Source: a virus
Direction: 5' to 3' (one strand)
IMG/VR virus record: IMGVR_UViG_3300034170_000020
Coordinates: 1-48,262 of that record
Length of the DNA stretch: 48,262 nt
The notes under the pieces were generated by a model. It saw nothing but the letters and a program-made list of their open reading frames with translations, was not told the origin of the DNA and did no database searches. Numbering within the stretch: the stretch's first letter is position 1; every line of letters starts with the position of its first letter. Positions 1-7,460 of the stretch are shown one piece after another. A program made the translations under genes and the position numbers.

Positions 1-127
1 TGTTGCTAAACCGCGCCCGTAATCCTCATTTCGGATTACGTCAGCCGCCGCCCATGCGATATTGTCGCATGGTTCTTCGGCCCCCCAACCTTCGATTGGA
101 TTCCACTTTTGCAAGTACGACGTAGAA
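1..127. repeat. Left copy of 127-bp end overlap (assembly redundancy)
   Basis: Bases 1-127 are identical to 48136-48262. The copy lies inside the tail-tip reading frame, and joining the two ends keeps that frame open. The length of 127 matches a common maximum assembly k-mer, so I read it as an assembler overlap of a circular or circularly permuted genome and not as a biological terminal repeat. Unit genome length is 48,135 bp. Confidence 0.93.
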
Positions 128-1338
128 ATTACCGAAAATTTGCGAGCCGTATTACTGTTGAGCGCGTTTGTCGCACGCATCGCCACAGCAATTAACGTAC
201 AATTTCCAAAAGTATGGACAGATGGAGCATAACCACGAAGGCTTGCCCAATTACATTGGTCGAAAACTCGATTAGAGCCGACGCCTGTCATTCGGTAAAC
301 ACGACATTCATATTTGCCCAAAGGTACTTCAAATTTGTAGGAACTAACCTGGGCGGTTTGTGTAGCATTTTTGATTACAGGTTGTTGTGCAAATTCCCAA
401 AGTCCGCCATCCAGATTTCGATATTCAATTGCTATTTGCACAGAATACGAAATTGTGTCGCCTTCGTCGTTTACCTGTCCAACGCCGCGAGGGTTAGAAA
501 TATCAATACCGATATAATTAATATCGAGTTCCGAACTGATAGTAAACGCAATAGGTGGTGTATAGTCGGGAGAGTCGGGCGCGAGTAATTCAATATTACT
601 AACCGCCGAAACAACAATAACGTTATCTGGAAAAAGCGTTACCGCCTCGCCAGGGTTGACGATTTGAATTTCAGCATCATCGAAACTAGTCAAATCAGTT
701 TCATCGACTAGGATTTTGTCAATTCGAAGACGACCCAACGAAACGCAAAATAGCTGATATAGATATTGTTGATTTCCACGGTATTCGCTGTACGGTTGCG
801 CCGCCAAATCGGGATAGGTTCGCATAGTTCCGTAAACACGCGGAATTGCTTCAAGCAAACGTGCTTCGTTCGATTGGGCGTTCAAATTGTAAGTAGGGCT
901 TGAAGTTTCCCTTCCGTTACCCAAGCCAGAAGTTTTAGGCGCTGGTACAACAGGCATTAAAAGCGTTGCACCAACTGCAACAGCAACACCAATTGCCGCC
1001 GAAACCGCAAGAGACATACCGAAAGTAAAGTATGCTAAAACAGCAGCGATAACGCCCATAATAATGCCGTTAGAACCGCCCCCTCCGCCTTTTGGCATAT
1101 AAAGGATTTGGATTACATCGGAATCATTAATGCAAGTATTCCAGTATTTCTGCAAAAGAACGCGACCGTTAATATAAACAAGAAACGGCTTATTACGAAT
1201 AAGACGACCCTGGAAATCATAAACTAATTTGTTTTCCGAAAGAATCTGATAGATAGTTTTGCCGGGTTGAACTTGTAACTTATTCACATCCATTTGAGGA
1301 CGGAAAGCGTTCTTGTGAATAAGTAAATTCGCGTTCAT
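1..1338 (-). CDS. J-like tail tip protein, N-terminal part (residues 1-446, continues at 48135)
   Basis: This is the first part of a 1187-aa tail tip / host-specificity protein. The frame is open from ATG 1338 to the window edge and continues without a break at 48135 down to the stop at 45910. Residues about 1-80 look like the ubiquitin-like domain of lambda gpI, ending in MPKGGGGG. A hydrophobic stretch (about 85-125) follows, then a J-type beta-rich region with the sequence ARLLEAIPRVYGTMRTYPD. The ATG overlaps the stop of the upstream NlpC/P60 gene by one base (TAATG), which suggests translational coupling. The role inferred from family and position is closing the tail tip and contacting the receptor. 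Identification as J-like is firm; the I-J fusion reading is inference. Confidence 0.88.
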   Translation of the reverse strand, partial: MNANLLIHKNAFRPQMDVNKLQVQPGKTIYQILSENKLVYDFQGRLIRNKPFLVYINGRVLLQKYWNTCINDSDVIQILYMPKGGGGGSNGIIMGVIAAVLAYFTFGMSLAVSAAIGVAVAVGATLLMPVVPAPKTSGLGNGRETSSPTYNLNAQSNEARLLEAIPRVYGTMRTYPDLAAQPYSEYRGNQQYLYQLFCVSLGRLRIDKILVDETDLTSFDDAEIQIVNPGEAVTLFPDNVIVVSAVSNIELLAPDSPDYTPPIAFTISSELDINYIGIDISNPRGVGQVNDEGDTISYSVQIAIEYRNLDGGLWEFAQQPVIKNATQTAQVSSYKFEVPLGKYECRVYRMTGVGSNRVFDQCNWASLRGYAPSVHTFGNCTLIAVAMRATNALNSNTARKFSVISTSYLQKWNPIEGWGAEEPCDNIAWAAADVIRNEDYGRGLAT

Positions 1339-1730
1339 TAATTCAACCTGTAATATTGTGTACGACCGAAACTAGCCGAACGTAACTTATAAACTGGCGT
1401 CCAGATTACACCAACGCCTTCCATTGCGTGAAGTATACCGCCGCCGTCTATATCTAGATAGATGCCCACATGGGGCGTCTCGCCGCCGCGCATGAGCGCA
1501 CCACAGCCATGAACCGGCCTTTCTAGACGCGTCCACTGACCCAGGCTTATCTGGCCTTCGAAAAGGTTCTTACACGCCACAGGATCACCCAGCGGAGCTA
1601 ATGGCATTTGAATTTTAAAGTAATTGAGTTGAATAAAGTAAAGCAGCCCCCAACAGTTAAAACTATCGGGGCCGAATGAACCATTTTCGTATGGTAAGCC
1701 GATAAAATAATTAACGTCTGAACTGTTCAT
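1338..1730 (-). CDS. NlpC/P60 tail peptidase (lambda gpK-like)
   Basis: This 130-aa cysteine peptidase domain protein lies just before the J-like gene, as gpK does in lambda-type tails. The likely catalytic cysteine is in DSFNCWGLL (C26), the histidine in PHVGIY, and a third polar residue in LHAMEG. The family cleaves peptidoglycan peptides, so the protein probably opens the cell wall at the tail tip or processes a tail component. It is only about half the length of lambda gpK and has no visible JAB/MPN metalloprotease half. It overlaps the upstream gene by 4 bp (ATGA). Confidence 0.85.
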   Translation of the reverse strand: MNSSDVNYFIGLPYENGSFGPDSFNCWGLLYFIQLNYFKIQMPLAPLGDPVACKNLFEGQISLGQWTRLERPVHGCGALMRGGETPHVGIYLDIDGGGILHAMEGVGVIWTPVYKLRSASFGRTQYYRLN

Positions 1731-2260
1731 CGCGAAAGCGCCGGAAATCTTTCAGTGGTATATCGTTTCCACGGAAACGGCCAGTTATGAACGTCGCTTA
1801 GTGTGGCTGTTCCGCTAACCGTTGTAACCGAAGCCGAAGCCGAAGTCAGTTGCATTACCACAGGTGGGTCAGTTTGCGGGATACTTGTATCAGTATTTAG
1901 ATACTGTCGATAAATTAGTGTAATTGGTTCAGTTCGTGCGATGGCTTGTTCCAGATAAGTCGCAACTAACCGGCTTACGTTAGAGATACTGAACACTATT
2001 TTTGGAACTTCGTCTTCCGCAAAACCTGGGTCGGTAATATCAAAAGGTATCGGTAGAAATTCCAGTGTCTTGCCCGGGCGCAAAGGCGCGTCAACTTCAA
2101 GCGTACACATCCAAGATTCAAATGCGCGAACCGCCAAGATACTTGTTTGGTTTCCATTTTCGTCTACGAAAGCAGGGTGAATAAGTTCGATTGTATCTAA
2201 ACCATATTCATCAACTGGCTGTGACGCGTAACATTCTTTTAACGCTTCTGTCATTGACAT
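1727..2260 (-). CDS. Minor tail protein, DUF1833-like (gpL position)
   Basis: This 177-aa protein resembles the DUF1833 phage family: an N-terminal ELIHPAF segment followed by beta strands with PIPFDITDP. In such tails it occupies the place of lambda gpL, between the distal tail protein and the NlpC/P60 gene. I chose ATG 2260 because a GGGG Shine-Dalgarno sits 6-7 bases upstream and only one base separates it from the stop of the preceding gene. The longer in-frame start is a TTG inside that gene. Structural role is inferred from synteny and family resemblance. Confidence 0.75.
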   Translation of the reverse strand: MSMTEALKECYASQPVDEYGLDTIELIHPAFVDENGNQTSILAVRAFESWMCTLEVDAPLRPGKTLEFLPIPFDITDPGFAEDEVPKIVFSISNVSRLVATYLEQAIARTEPITLIYRQYLNTDTSIPQTDPPVVMQLTSASASVTTVSGTATLSDVHNWPFPWKRYTTERFPALSR

Positions 2261-2261
2261 G

Positions 2262-3092
2262 CTAAACCCCAATTGTCACTGTTCCGATGTATTCGGTGTC
2301 AAAATAACCTTCGTCAATATAGTCGCTTAGGAATGTAGAAACTAGATCAAGATATTGCCCGTAAGTCAACATAGGGGCTTCGAATGTTTCAAGCGACAGC
2401 GTTATCCAAAATTGGCAACCTTCTGGAGCCTCGCTAGGACTATTGGATATTCTAGCACGTAATAAACGTTCCCCTAGTGAATTGGCGAAAGGGGCTTGAA
2501 AATACGCAATACCGTCTTGAACCGCATCCCTATAGAACTGCCAAAAGATATCACGTTGCTGTAGATTCATAAGAATCTTACCGCTATATGTTGTGCTTCG
2601 CGTGCGGAATCTACGCCGAACTTCTGGCAAGCCTTCTTGAATATCCGAATAAGCAGGGCCACTTGTGGGCATTATTGTAAAATCGCGTTTATCTAGAAGC
2701 GGTAAAGTAACGGGCCAAACAGCCTGTTGGATATACATATTCGGCGCCGAACGCAATTCATCAAAGGTCATTGAAACATCCCAACCCATACCAACAGGTT
2801 TATAGGATGGTTTGCCATCAACTGCTCGCATTTTAACAGTTCGGTCGGCTAATGGAATATCCGCCCAGTTTTCACCAGCGTTCAAGGTATATTCTACCCA
2901 GGCTTCAAAGATTGCCGCTTGTTCGTATAACTGTAAACGCCAAGTTAAGCTGTAGCGAAACGGTTGTGAACCCCAACGCCGAACATCTGAATATAAATCA
3001 TCATCCATTTGGAAACGGTGCCGCTTTTGTGGCATTGTTCCCTGATAGCCATCGCGAACAGGAATAGGTAATTGCGTTGGATAGTTAGCCAT
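2262..3092 (-). CDS. Minor tail protein (distal tail candidate) with two related halves
   Basis: This 276-aa protein directly follows the tape measure gene and shares a TAATG junction with it. The two halves resemble each other: residues about 24-112 (RHRFQ, IFEAWVEY, WDVSMTFDE) and about 158-245 (RRRFR, IFWQFYRD, WITLSLETFE). Both combine an arginine-rich start, an IF-x-x-aromatic helix and a closing W-x-x-x-x-FE strand. Position suggests the distal tail ring or gpM-like tail tip. I do not recognise a named family with confidence. Confidence 0.7.
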   Translation of the reverse strand: MANYPTQLPIPVRDGYQGTMPQKRHRFQMDDDLYSDVRRWGSQPFRYSLTWRLQLYEQAAIFEAWVEYTLNAGENWADIPLADRTVKMRAVDGKPSYKPVGMGWDVSMTFDELRSAPNMYIQQAVWPVTLPLLDKRDFTIMPTSGPAYSDIQEGLPEVRRRFRTRSTTYSGKILMNLQQRDIFWQFYRDAVQDGIAYFQAPFANSLGERLLRARISNSPSEAPEGCQFWITLSLETFEAPMLTYGQYLDLVSTFLSDYIDEGYFDTEYIGTVTIGV

Positions 3093-6000
3093 TATCTATT
3101 CGCCGTCTGATGTTGAACGCCATAGCTTTTCTGGAAAGCATTCGAAAGTGGACCTTGCCCGGAACTGACTTTGCTAGCCAATGCGTTTTCGATGCTATCA
3201 ATCGTAACTGTAATATCTTTTCCGCCCTGATCGTTATCAGTTTGTTCTGTAGTAGCTGTTGTACCGTTTGCATTATTGATTACGGTTACGGTGACAGAAC
3301 CGCCAGTGCCTACATTACCGCCCGCTTGAACCATTTGAACGCTAGATGCACTTGCGCCAGCCGACGGCAACGGATTACCGCTTTGAATGGCGTCCATCGT
3401 TCCGATACCCAAACGCGAAACTGTGTCGGCGGTCATTACGTATTCACCGGCATGCACGAGACCTGCTACTTTATCCACCGCGCCGTTGCCGGTATACCCG
3501 CCCGCCTGGAAACCGGCCATTGCAAAGGAGGTTGACGCCACGTTGGCCGCACTGATCGCCGCCACAGCCGGGGCCGCGTTGGTGCCAAGGGTTGCAAGGG
3601 AAACAGCAGCAGCCGCAGGCGCCCACGCGATAGCCGTAGCCCCACCCAACGCGATAGAAGACGCCACGCCAGCAGCGCCCAGTGTTTGCCCAATAGCCGC
3701 GTTAATCGCGTATTGAATACCTAACTTAATCAGCGAAGCTATAAGCTGTTGCACGGCTTGTTGCGCCACGTTACGCAAAGCATCACCGAGGCTTTCGGTG
3801 CCCATGATTGCACCAGCTAACGCATTTGCGAAACCGTCTTGCAACGTTACGAACATATCGCCAAGCGCGGTTGTAACACCCGCCGCCATACCCTGATAAC
3901 CTTCTAGCAATCTACCGAAAGTGGCTGTAAGTTCATCGCCCGGAATAGCTTGGTCCATTGCGATACGCAATTGTGCGGCTTGTACGGCTAGCGTTTGCAT
4001 TTGCGCGCCGTACATCGACATGCCGATTGTTCCGTTATCATATGCAATTTTTAAAGCATCTTGCTTTTGGCGTATCTGTTCAAGAGTACCGCCAGTATCT
4101 GAATAAATTTGGTTGTACTGTTCTTGTACACCTTGCGCATACTGAACAGCCGCCGCTTGTGCCATGAGCGCGTCAACATCAGCTTTGCGTAAAGCTGTTC
4201 CGTTTTTCAACGCCTCTTGCTCGATTTGGTGACGTGTTGTCAGCAATTCAATTTGTTGGGCGTTCTTACCGAATGTTGATTCTTGAAACTCTAGTTCTTG
4301 ACGATACTTGCGAAGCGGGTCTACCGATTGGTTGAACGCTTCAACGGCGGAATCTAATTTCGCGTTGTACTGTTCTTGACTCAAGAAACCGGATTTCAGA
4401 AGAATATCAATAGCCGACAAATTAGCCGCGTATTCGTCAGACGGGCCTTGAATTTCTTCGTAAACCTTATCCATTTCTTGCGTGACTTGTTTTTGCAATT
4501 GAACAGCGGCAATCTTTTCTTTTATAGAGGCGGCTTCCGCCGCATTCAAAGTAATTTTCTTACCGGCAAGCTGTTCTTCGATTGCGTCAAATTGCTGTTG
4601 CTGTTCACGAATTGGTTTGAGCTGTTGCATACGCTGGATTTGATTATCTAACTGCAAATTGACTTTAGCTAAAGCAGCCGCACGGGATTCTCCAGCCTTA
4701 TCCCCGCCAGCGTCGTCAAATGCTTTTTTAATTCGGTCTTGTGCACCTTTTACAGAATTCTCTTGCCATTTTTTATAAAAGTCATCGAACTGTTTAGTTC
4801 GAATTTCCATAGAATTCTTGTATGCGTCCGCATATGCTTCGGCGGCACTTTTACCTTCTTCGGCTGGTCCACTTGCGTCCATGCGAGCAATTGGCATTGC
4901 TGCAATTTCTGGAATTTTAATATTGCCGAGTTTATTCATTGCCCCGGTGATTTGGTTAATACCCGCAATCGTTACGTTTATCAACGCTTCCAAAATCTTG
5001 GCAACGTTATTGTAAATAGCTACGAAAACATCACGAAAACCAGCGGGTAACTTTTTCCAAGCATTCAAAACTACAGCGGCTGCACCGTCACTAGCTGCAC
5101 CAATCATATTAAATTCTTGAATGGTGGTATTTACAAAATCTTTGTATTGCGTTTTTAATTTATCAAAGAATGACTTTGTGCTGTCGCCTAGACCGCTTAC
5201 TTCACTTACGGTAACAAAAAATGCTTTGAAAACATCAGTCATCGTGACTACATCACCGTGCATCTTTTTAATTTGTTGTGATGTTAGCCCCAAATCTTTA
5301 GAAAACTTTTCGATTGCTGAACTTTTTGTAAGTTCCAGCGACATGATTTTTAGCCCAGCCGCCAAGGCGCCCACCGCCGCCACCAAGGGTAAGAAGGGCG
5401 CAACCAAGGCCACAGCCGCCAAGGCCATTCGACCGAGCCCCACGCCAGCCTGTGCCGCAATACCTGCAACCTGTGCGCCTTGCTGGATAAATACTGTTAG
5501 CGGATTCTGCCCACTTGCAAGCGAAACACCAACGTCTTGAATTTGGAAACCCAAGTTGACTAAGTGGTGTCTTGCAAGTTGCGATGTTTGACCGACTTTA
5601 TTCACGCTGGTGTTGTAATCTTGCCAGCCCACAGTAGTCCGCTGTTGCGCGCTGTTGACTTCGGTCACAGCAGACGACATTGCACGATCAGCCGCTAACT
5701 TATCGCGTGCTGCGCGTGTTGCCTCTTGCAAAGCCTTAATTTCTTCTTGCGTAAACTGAACCTTTCTTTGTATTTCTACTGTTGCACTGCTTTGTGCGCG
5801 TGCGGCTTCGAAAAGCGAAGTGTTTTGATCGCGTTGGGCTTGGGTAGCGGCAATACCATTTTTAGCCAGTTGCAAAAGCCGGTCACTTGCCGAACTTGTT
5901 GCCGCCGCTGAGGCTTGTTGCGCGGCTGTGTTCTTGTCAATCTGTTGTTGCAATACGCGCAAGTTAGACGCCTGCATACGCGAACTTGCGGCAGCGTCAT

Positions 6001-6217
6001 TAAGGGCGCGTGTCTGCTTTTGAATTTCGGCGTTTGCGCTTTTCATCGATGATTCGATTGCCGATACTCCGCCAGAATCCAAACTATTCAACATCTTTTG
6101 CAGACGTTCAATAGCCGTGTAACTTTGTGTCGCGGCTGTACCGATTGCGCGTATACCGCTTTCGATTTGGGTCTTTACTGTACCCTGTACCTGAATATCA
6201 ACGTTTTCGGTAGTCAT
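3092..6217 (-). CDS. Tail tape measure protein
   Basis: The 1041-aa protein sets tail length and is threaded through the tail tube before DNA. It starts with a long helical coiled-coil region (1-220) rich in A, Q and S. The LGFQIQDVGVSLASGQNP signature typical of lambda-H-type tape measures comes next, then a strongly hydrophobic block (about 250-290). Further coiled coil follows, with an alanine-rich hydrophobic segment (about 800-900) and a C-terminal AGLVHAGEYVM motif. It is the longest single reading frame lying wholly inside the window, as usual for this family. ATG 6217 has a GGGTGA ribosome site and lies 20 bp inside the upstream gene. A GC-rich patch falls within 5345-5465. Confidence 0.95.
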   Translation of the reverse strand: MTTENVDIQVQGTVKTQIESGIRAIGTAATQSYTAIERLQKMLNSLDSGGVSAIESSMKSANAEIQKQTRALNDAAASSRMQASNLRVLQQQIDKNTAAQQASAAATSSASDRLLQLAKNGIAATQAQRDQNTSLFEAARAQSSATVEIQRKVQFTQEEIKALQEATRAARDKLAADRAMSSAVTEVNSAQQRTTVGWQDYNTSVNKVGQTSQLARHHLVNLGFQIQDVGVSLASGQNPLTVFIQQGAQVAGIAAQAGVGLGRMALAAVALVAPFLPLVAAVGALAAGLKIMSLELTKSSAIEKFSKDLGLTSQQIKKMHGDVVTMTDVFKAFFVTVSEVSGLGDSTKSFFDKLKTQYKDFVNTTIQEFNMIGAASDGAAAVVLNAWKKLPAGFRDVFVAIYNNVAKILEALINVTIAGINQITGAMNKLGNIKIPEIAAMPIARMDASGPAEEGKSAAEAYADAYKNSMEIRTKQFDDFYKKWQENSVKGAQDRIKKAFDDAGGDKAGESRAAALAKVNLQLDNQIQRMQQLKPIREQQQQFDAIEEQLAGKKITLNAAEAASIKEKIAAVQLQKQVTQEMDKVYEEIQGPSDEYAANLSAIDILLKSGFLSQEQYNAKLDSAVEAFNQSVDPLRKYRQELEFQESTFGKNAQQIELLTTRHQIEQEALKNGTALRKADVDALMAQAAAVQYAQGVQEQYNQIYSDTGGTLEQIRQKQDALKIAYDNGTIGMSMYGAQMQTLAVQAAQLRIAMDQAIPGDELTATFGRLLEGYQGMAAGVTTALGDMFVTLQDGFANALAGAIMGTESLGDALRNVAQQAVQQLIASLIKLGIQYAINAAIGQTLGAAGVASSIALGGATAIAWAPAAAAVSLATLGTNAAPAVAAISAANVASTSFAMAGFQAGGYTGNGAVDKVAGLVHAGEYVMTADTVSRLGIGTMDAIQSGNPLPSAGASASSVQMVQAGGNVGTGGSVTVTVINNANGTTATTEQTDNDQGGKDITVTIDSIENALASKVSSGQGPLSNAFQKSYGVQHQTANR

Positions 6218-6647
6218 TAATCACCCGCTTTGCAATCGGTTGAATCTTCTTAATAGATAGCGCGATTGTTTGCTGAATAAACATCGCGGGCGCCTGTCGG
6301 CTTGTGCCTTCGTTAAGATCGATGATATACGGGGTGTTGTTCGATAGCCAGTAAGATTGCCCGGGTAGACCGGGTTCAGCGGCAATTTTGGCTAATTGAT
6401 AAGTGTCCATAATACTAACGAATGCGGTAGAACCAAATGCACCATAATTGTGGGCATCGATAAAATCACGAGCGGGCGTATTAATAGAAACTTGCCAGTT
6501 AGAAAGAGCGGTGGAAGTATCAACCGGTGTTGCGTCGGCGAGGTCCGCAGCTAGTTCAACGACATAGGCTTTTGCAATATCGTTAGCGATAGCTGGCAAA
6601 GAATCCGCCAGCTTTGTCATTCTGTTTGAAAGTTCGATAAGGTTCAT
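6198..6647 (-). CDS. HK97 gp10-like tail completion/neck protein
   Basis: The 149-aa protein carries hallmarks of the HK97-gp10-like family: ATPVDTSTALSNWQ, then NNTPYIIDLNEGTSRQAP near the C terminus, followed by a hydrophobic helix. Family members sit at the head-tail interface (for example tail completion proteins). The position is unusual: it lies between the tail chaperone and the tape measure, not among the neck genes at 9-10.5 kb. It overlaps both neighbours (4 bp upstream, 20 bp downstream). Confidence 0.7.
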   Translation of the reverse strand: MNLIELSNRMTKLADSLPAIANDIAKAYVVELAADLADATPVDTSTALSNWQVSINTPARDFIDAHNYGAFGSTAFVSIMDTYQLAKIAAEPGLPGQSYWLSNNTPYIIDLNEGTSRQAPAMFIQQTIALSIKKIQPIAKRVINDYRKR

Positions 6648-6985
6648 TTATCACCCGGTTTCTTTTGAAGTTTCTTAACTCGCTTCAAGTTTTCCGCGTC
6701 CATCTTTCGAAGGAAATAAACCAAATCGTCAGTTTGATCGTCATCGAAGTTAAACGCCGAAGCGTAAAGCAGCATTGACGTTGTTGGAATTCCAGCGGGG
6801 CCGAATGAATGTGTTCTTTCGCTATCCAAATCAAAATAAGCCTGTAAATAAACGTCTAATCCGGCGTCAAGTTCAGGTTTATTCTTTATAAAATCGGGGA
6901 TCGGTTGACCCCCCATTTTAGCTTGCTTTAGAATCGTTTCTTCGCTAGACCCATGCGTTAAAACGTACAAAAGAACATCTGTTAG
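6644..6985 (-). CDS. Tail assembly chaperone GT extension, reached by -1 frameshift
   Basis: This reading frame has no convincing start; its first possible start codon is a TTG without a ribosome site. It is in the -1 frame of the preceding chaperone gene and open through the A-AAA-AAC heptamer at 6991-6985. A ribosome slipping there reads on as LTDVLLYVLTHG and adds 113 residues, giving a fusion of about 252 aa. This is the gpG/gpGT arrangement of lambda-type tails, placed as expected between tail tube and tape measure. The extension probably recruits tail-tube subunits to the tape measure. Frame geometry is seen directly; slippage itself is inferred. Confidence 0.85.
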   Translation of the reverse strand, partial: LTDVLLYVLTHGSSEETILKQAKMGGQPIPDFIKNKPELDAGLDVYLQAYFDLDSERTHSFGPAGIPTTSMLLYASAFNFDDDQTDDLVYFLRKMDAENLKRVKKLQKKPGDK

Positions 6986-7401
6986 TTTTTTGCGTCAGCT
7001 TCCCGGTTCGAATCCAGAAAGTTCGCGGTTTCGTTGGCCGCGTCGGAAAGTTCCTGATATAGATCAGGCAAATCGGTCATCAGCTTTTTGGCGTTTTCGG
7101 TCGAGAACGGAAGGTCGGCGCCCTGTTCGTTGCGAACGTTTTCCCAACCTTTGAGAATATGCCCACAAAACAAGTCAAGCAGAAGGTTTTCAGCGACCTC
7201 GTTTGAAAGCGTACCGGCCTTAATTGCTTGGCGGTGTGGTTTGAATGCGCGTTCACTTGCCAGCTTGTAAGTAGTGTTCGATTTACCGGCGCGGCTTACC
7301 ATGAAAACGATTTCGGTGCCGTCATCGTTCGAACCTTTGACGATGCGTGCGCCAAGATTTTCACGGGAAGAATCGGTTTTGTACTGTTTGTAAAGCGACA
7401 T
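6982..7401 (-). CDS. Tail assembly chaperone (gpG-like)
   Basis: This 139-aa protein starts at ATG 7401, preceded by GAGGG at a normal distance; the longer start is a TTG. It is predicted to be largely helical and acidic near its end (NREADAKN). Its stop TAA directly follows the slippery heptamer, so most ribosomes make this short form and a fraction make the longer fusion. Position after the tail tube gene and before the tape measure supports the chaperone role. The family is poorly conserved, so the call rests mainly on position and the frameshift. Confidence 0.85.
   Translation of the reverse strand: MSLYKQYKTDSSRENLGARIVKGSNDDGTEIVFMVSRAGKSNTTYKLASERAFKPHRQAIKAGTLSNEVAENLLLDLFCGHILKGWENVRNEQGADLPFSTENAKKLMTDLPDLYQELSDAANETANFLDSNREADAKN
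6985..6991 (-). promoter_or_regulatory. Programmed -1 frameshift slippery site A-AAA-AAC
   Basis: The zero-frame codons are GCA AAA AAC TAA. The heptamer A AAA AAC is in the right phase for tandem -1 slippage of both tRNAs. Slippage avoids the stop two codons later and enters the 6644-6985 frame. Confidence 0.88.
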
Positions 7402-7420
7402 TTGCAAACCCTCAAGTAAT

Positions 7421-7448
7421 AAAAAAGGCCGCTCGAAAGCGACCTTTG
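7421..7448 (-). terminator. Intrinsic terminator after tail tube gene
   Basis: On the minus strand the stem AAAGGTCGCT / AGCGGCCTTT closes a TTCG tetraloop and is followed by a run of six T. It lies 13 bases after the tail tube stop and before the chaperone gene, so it probably sets a high tube-to-chaperone ratio. Confidence 0.88.
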
Positions 7449-7460
7449 TAATCTACCGCA

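Noticed and set aside
1-127. Genuine direct terminal repeat
   Set aside because: It is coding sequence inside an open frame, exactly 127 bp long, and fits an assembler overlap better than a packaged repeat; read data could overturn this.
214-588. 124-aa plus-strand frame near the left edge
   Set aside because: It lies antisense to the J-like frame, which is continuous across the circular junction.
6644-6970. Independent 108-aa gene starting at TTG 6970
   Set aside because: No ribosome site, and the frame is open upstream exactly to a slippery heptamer in the preceding gene.
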